From the NCBI GenBank assembly GCA_027451585.1, contig DAIDIZ010000031.1:1-47726 (forward strand): a stretch of 47,726 nt of DNA. Reading direction: 5' to 3'. This document shows positions 46,882 to 47,726 of the stretch, piece by piece. Positions within the stretch are counted from its first letter, which is position 1. Each line of letters begins with the position of its first letter. The notes beneath the pieces are model-generated. The model did not search any database and was not told the DNA's origin. It worked only from the letters and a program-made list of their open reading frames with translations. A program made the translations under genes and the position numbers. Source of the stretch: Chlamydiota bacterium. Lineage in GTDB: Bacteria; Chlamydiota; Chlamydiia; Chlamydiales; SM23-39.

Positions 46882-47612
46882 ATCAATCTACACTTGTTTT
46901 AGAAGAATCAAAAAACATGAACCATACAGAACCTTCGATCCGAGATATCGTCTCAGAGGCAACTTCTGTTATTGGGCCGGTTTGGCCTTTGGAAAGTGGG
47001 ATTGCTTGTAATCCTCTTTTAGGTTGGGAGCACAAAAATTTTTGGAAGGCTCTCAAAGAAGCAAAAGAGTTGTTTGCCACACAAAGTCAAGGGGATGTCA
47101 ACTTCCATTTGATCAAGTGGCTTCAGGCTTTTCTCGATGAGGGGCAAGCTCTCTTTGCGATGCCCGATCGTCACCTTGGCTTTTATCGATGTTGGCGTTT
47201 GCTCAGTAGGTACGATCGGTGCCTTATTAAAAGCGAAAAACAAAGGAAACAGCTCACCTCATTTCCCCAAGACCCTGAGGAGGCTCTTAAGTCAGGTCTT
47301 CATTTGCTCGGTATAGATAAAAAGGATTGGGTTCCCTATCTCTCTTCTCAGATTGTGCAACTTCCCGGTTGGGCAGGCTATGTAAAATACAAGAGCCAGT
47401 GGCAGTCATCTCCGTCTCCTTATTCCATCGACCTTTTAGAATTTCTTGCGGTTCGGATCGCAATTGTCGCTCTTCTCGATGAGCCGATGAGTGGGAAAAA
47501 GGGGTTGGAAGAGCTCTGGACAAGAGAGAAAATTGAGAAAGAGGAGTCTTTTTATCAAACAAAACTCATCCAAAGTTTATCGAAAAAGGGTAGTGTAACA
47601 TTCTTTCTGTAA
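46878..47612 (+). CDS. dabA: DabA (UPF0753/DUF2309) N-terminal fragment, truncated
   Basis: 244 residues ending in TAA at 47610-47612, against about 800-870 for DabA. The N-terminal pattern is IVSEATSVIGPVWPLESGIACNPLLGWEHKNF (compare family APLWPxxxFxAxxPxxGLE). Then FHLIKWLQAFLDEGQALFAMPDRHLGFYRCWRLLSRYD, LHLLGIDKKDW, LPGWAGYVKYKSQW and LLEFLAVRIAI match the family up to about its residue 300. A stretch of ~100 residues between the GLE and HLIKW blocks is absent. The zinc/catalytic core (CIDVRSE, later His/Cys ligands) is not present in any frame before the window ends. Overlaps dabB by 4 bp. It may be a pseudogene, a split gene continuing outside the window, or a shortened protein with another role. 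Confidence 0.8.
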   Translation: MNQSTLVLEESKNMNHTEPSIRDIVSEATSVIGPVWPLESGIACNPLLGWEHKNFWKALKEAKELFATQSQGDVNFHLIKWLQAFLDEGQALFAMPDRHLGFYRCWRLLSRYDRCLIKSEKQRKQLTSFPQDPEEALKSGLHLLGIDKKDWVPYLSSQIVQLPGWAGYVKYKSQWQSSPSPYSIDLLEFLAVRIAIVALLDEPMSGKKGLEELWTREKIEKEESFYQTKLIQSLSKKGSVTFFL

Positions 47613-47726
47613 ATTCAGGCCGAAGGTTTTGAGTAAAAATTCTTTTAAATGGATTTTAGGAAAAAACCCATGAAATAAAAAAGGTCTGAAGATCACAATT
47701 CCTCTTTTCAACTCTTTCAAAAATGT
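47613..47726. other. AT-rich tail without recognisable feature
   Basis: The final 114 bp are AT-rich. I checked the three forward frames for a continuation of DabA (CIDVRSE-type motif) and found only short open pieces. No hairpin, tRNA or repeat copy is seen. Confidence 0.5.

Noticed and set aside
47613-47726. Frameshifted continuation of DabA
   Set aside because: All three forward frames carry stops within short distance and none shows CIDVRSE or other core motifs.

Overview
The window reads as chromosomal DNA of a chlamydia from outside the Chlamydiaceae (an amoeba-associated or 'environmental' Parachlamydiales-like lineage). The reasons are: a ZntA-type ATPase / membrane protein / serS cluster resembling CT727-CT729 of Chlamydia trachomatis (recalled, not searched); a dnaG - glyS - pgsA - glgA - L25 - pth - rpsF - rpsR - rplI block resembling CT794-CT803; a fused E1 alpha/beta 2-oxoacid dehydrogenase; a short HemA; and a UPF0158-like protein. 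Features atypical of Chlamydiaceae are asnS, a dimeric-type GlyRS, heptose genes, an F-box protein, a GH15 glucoamylase and a DAB-type inorganic carbon transporter locus. Gene density is high, with many 4-25 bp overlaps. No stretch over 300 bp lacks a gene, except where the F-box pseudogene lies.

Layout. 1-5.5 kb (minus strand): serS, M18 aminopeptidase, a VIT/CCC1-like metal transporter and a P1B metal ATPase. 5.6-12.1 kb (mostly plus): UPF0158-like protein with AT-hook-like motifs, E1 alpha/beta fusion, MBL-fold hydrolase and a two-gene ABC exporter. 12.1-20 kb: S10 serine carboxypeptidase, tRNA-Arg, a large DHH-family protein, KhpA, RluD and GH15 glucoamylase. 20-29.1 kb: FMN-dependent reductase, small unknown protein, hemA and asnS (convergent and overlapping), nfo, APC permease, a Ser/Pro-rich repeat protein and mutS. 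29.2-31.9 kb: accessory island with a broken and an intact copy of an F-box protein gene, separated by an IS5-like remnant. 32-42.5 kb: conserved block of replication, translation and lipid/glycogen genes, with tRNA-Gln. 42.5-44.5 kb: hldD and a heptose-7-P kinase. 44.5 kb to end: LysR regulator divergent from dabB and a dabA that stops after its N-terminal region.

Three families of intergenic palindromes recur. They often sit directly at gene ends and in some cases supply stop codons or C-terminal codons. The most notable biology is (i) the LysR-DabB-DabA locus, an inorganic-carbon pump type not expected in an obligate intracellular heterotroph, with DabA lacking its zinc core; (ii) the F-box protein family, candidate host-ubiquitin effectors; and (iii) the palindromic repeat families. 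All functional calls rest on motif recognition by eye; no database search was possible.
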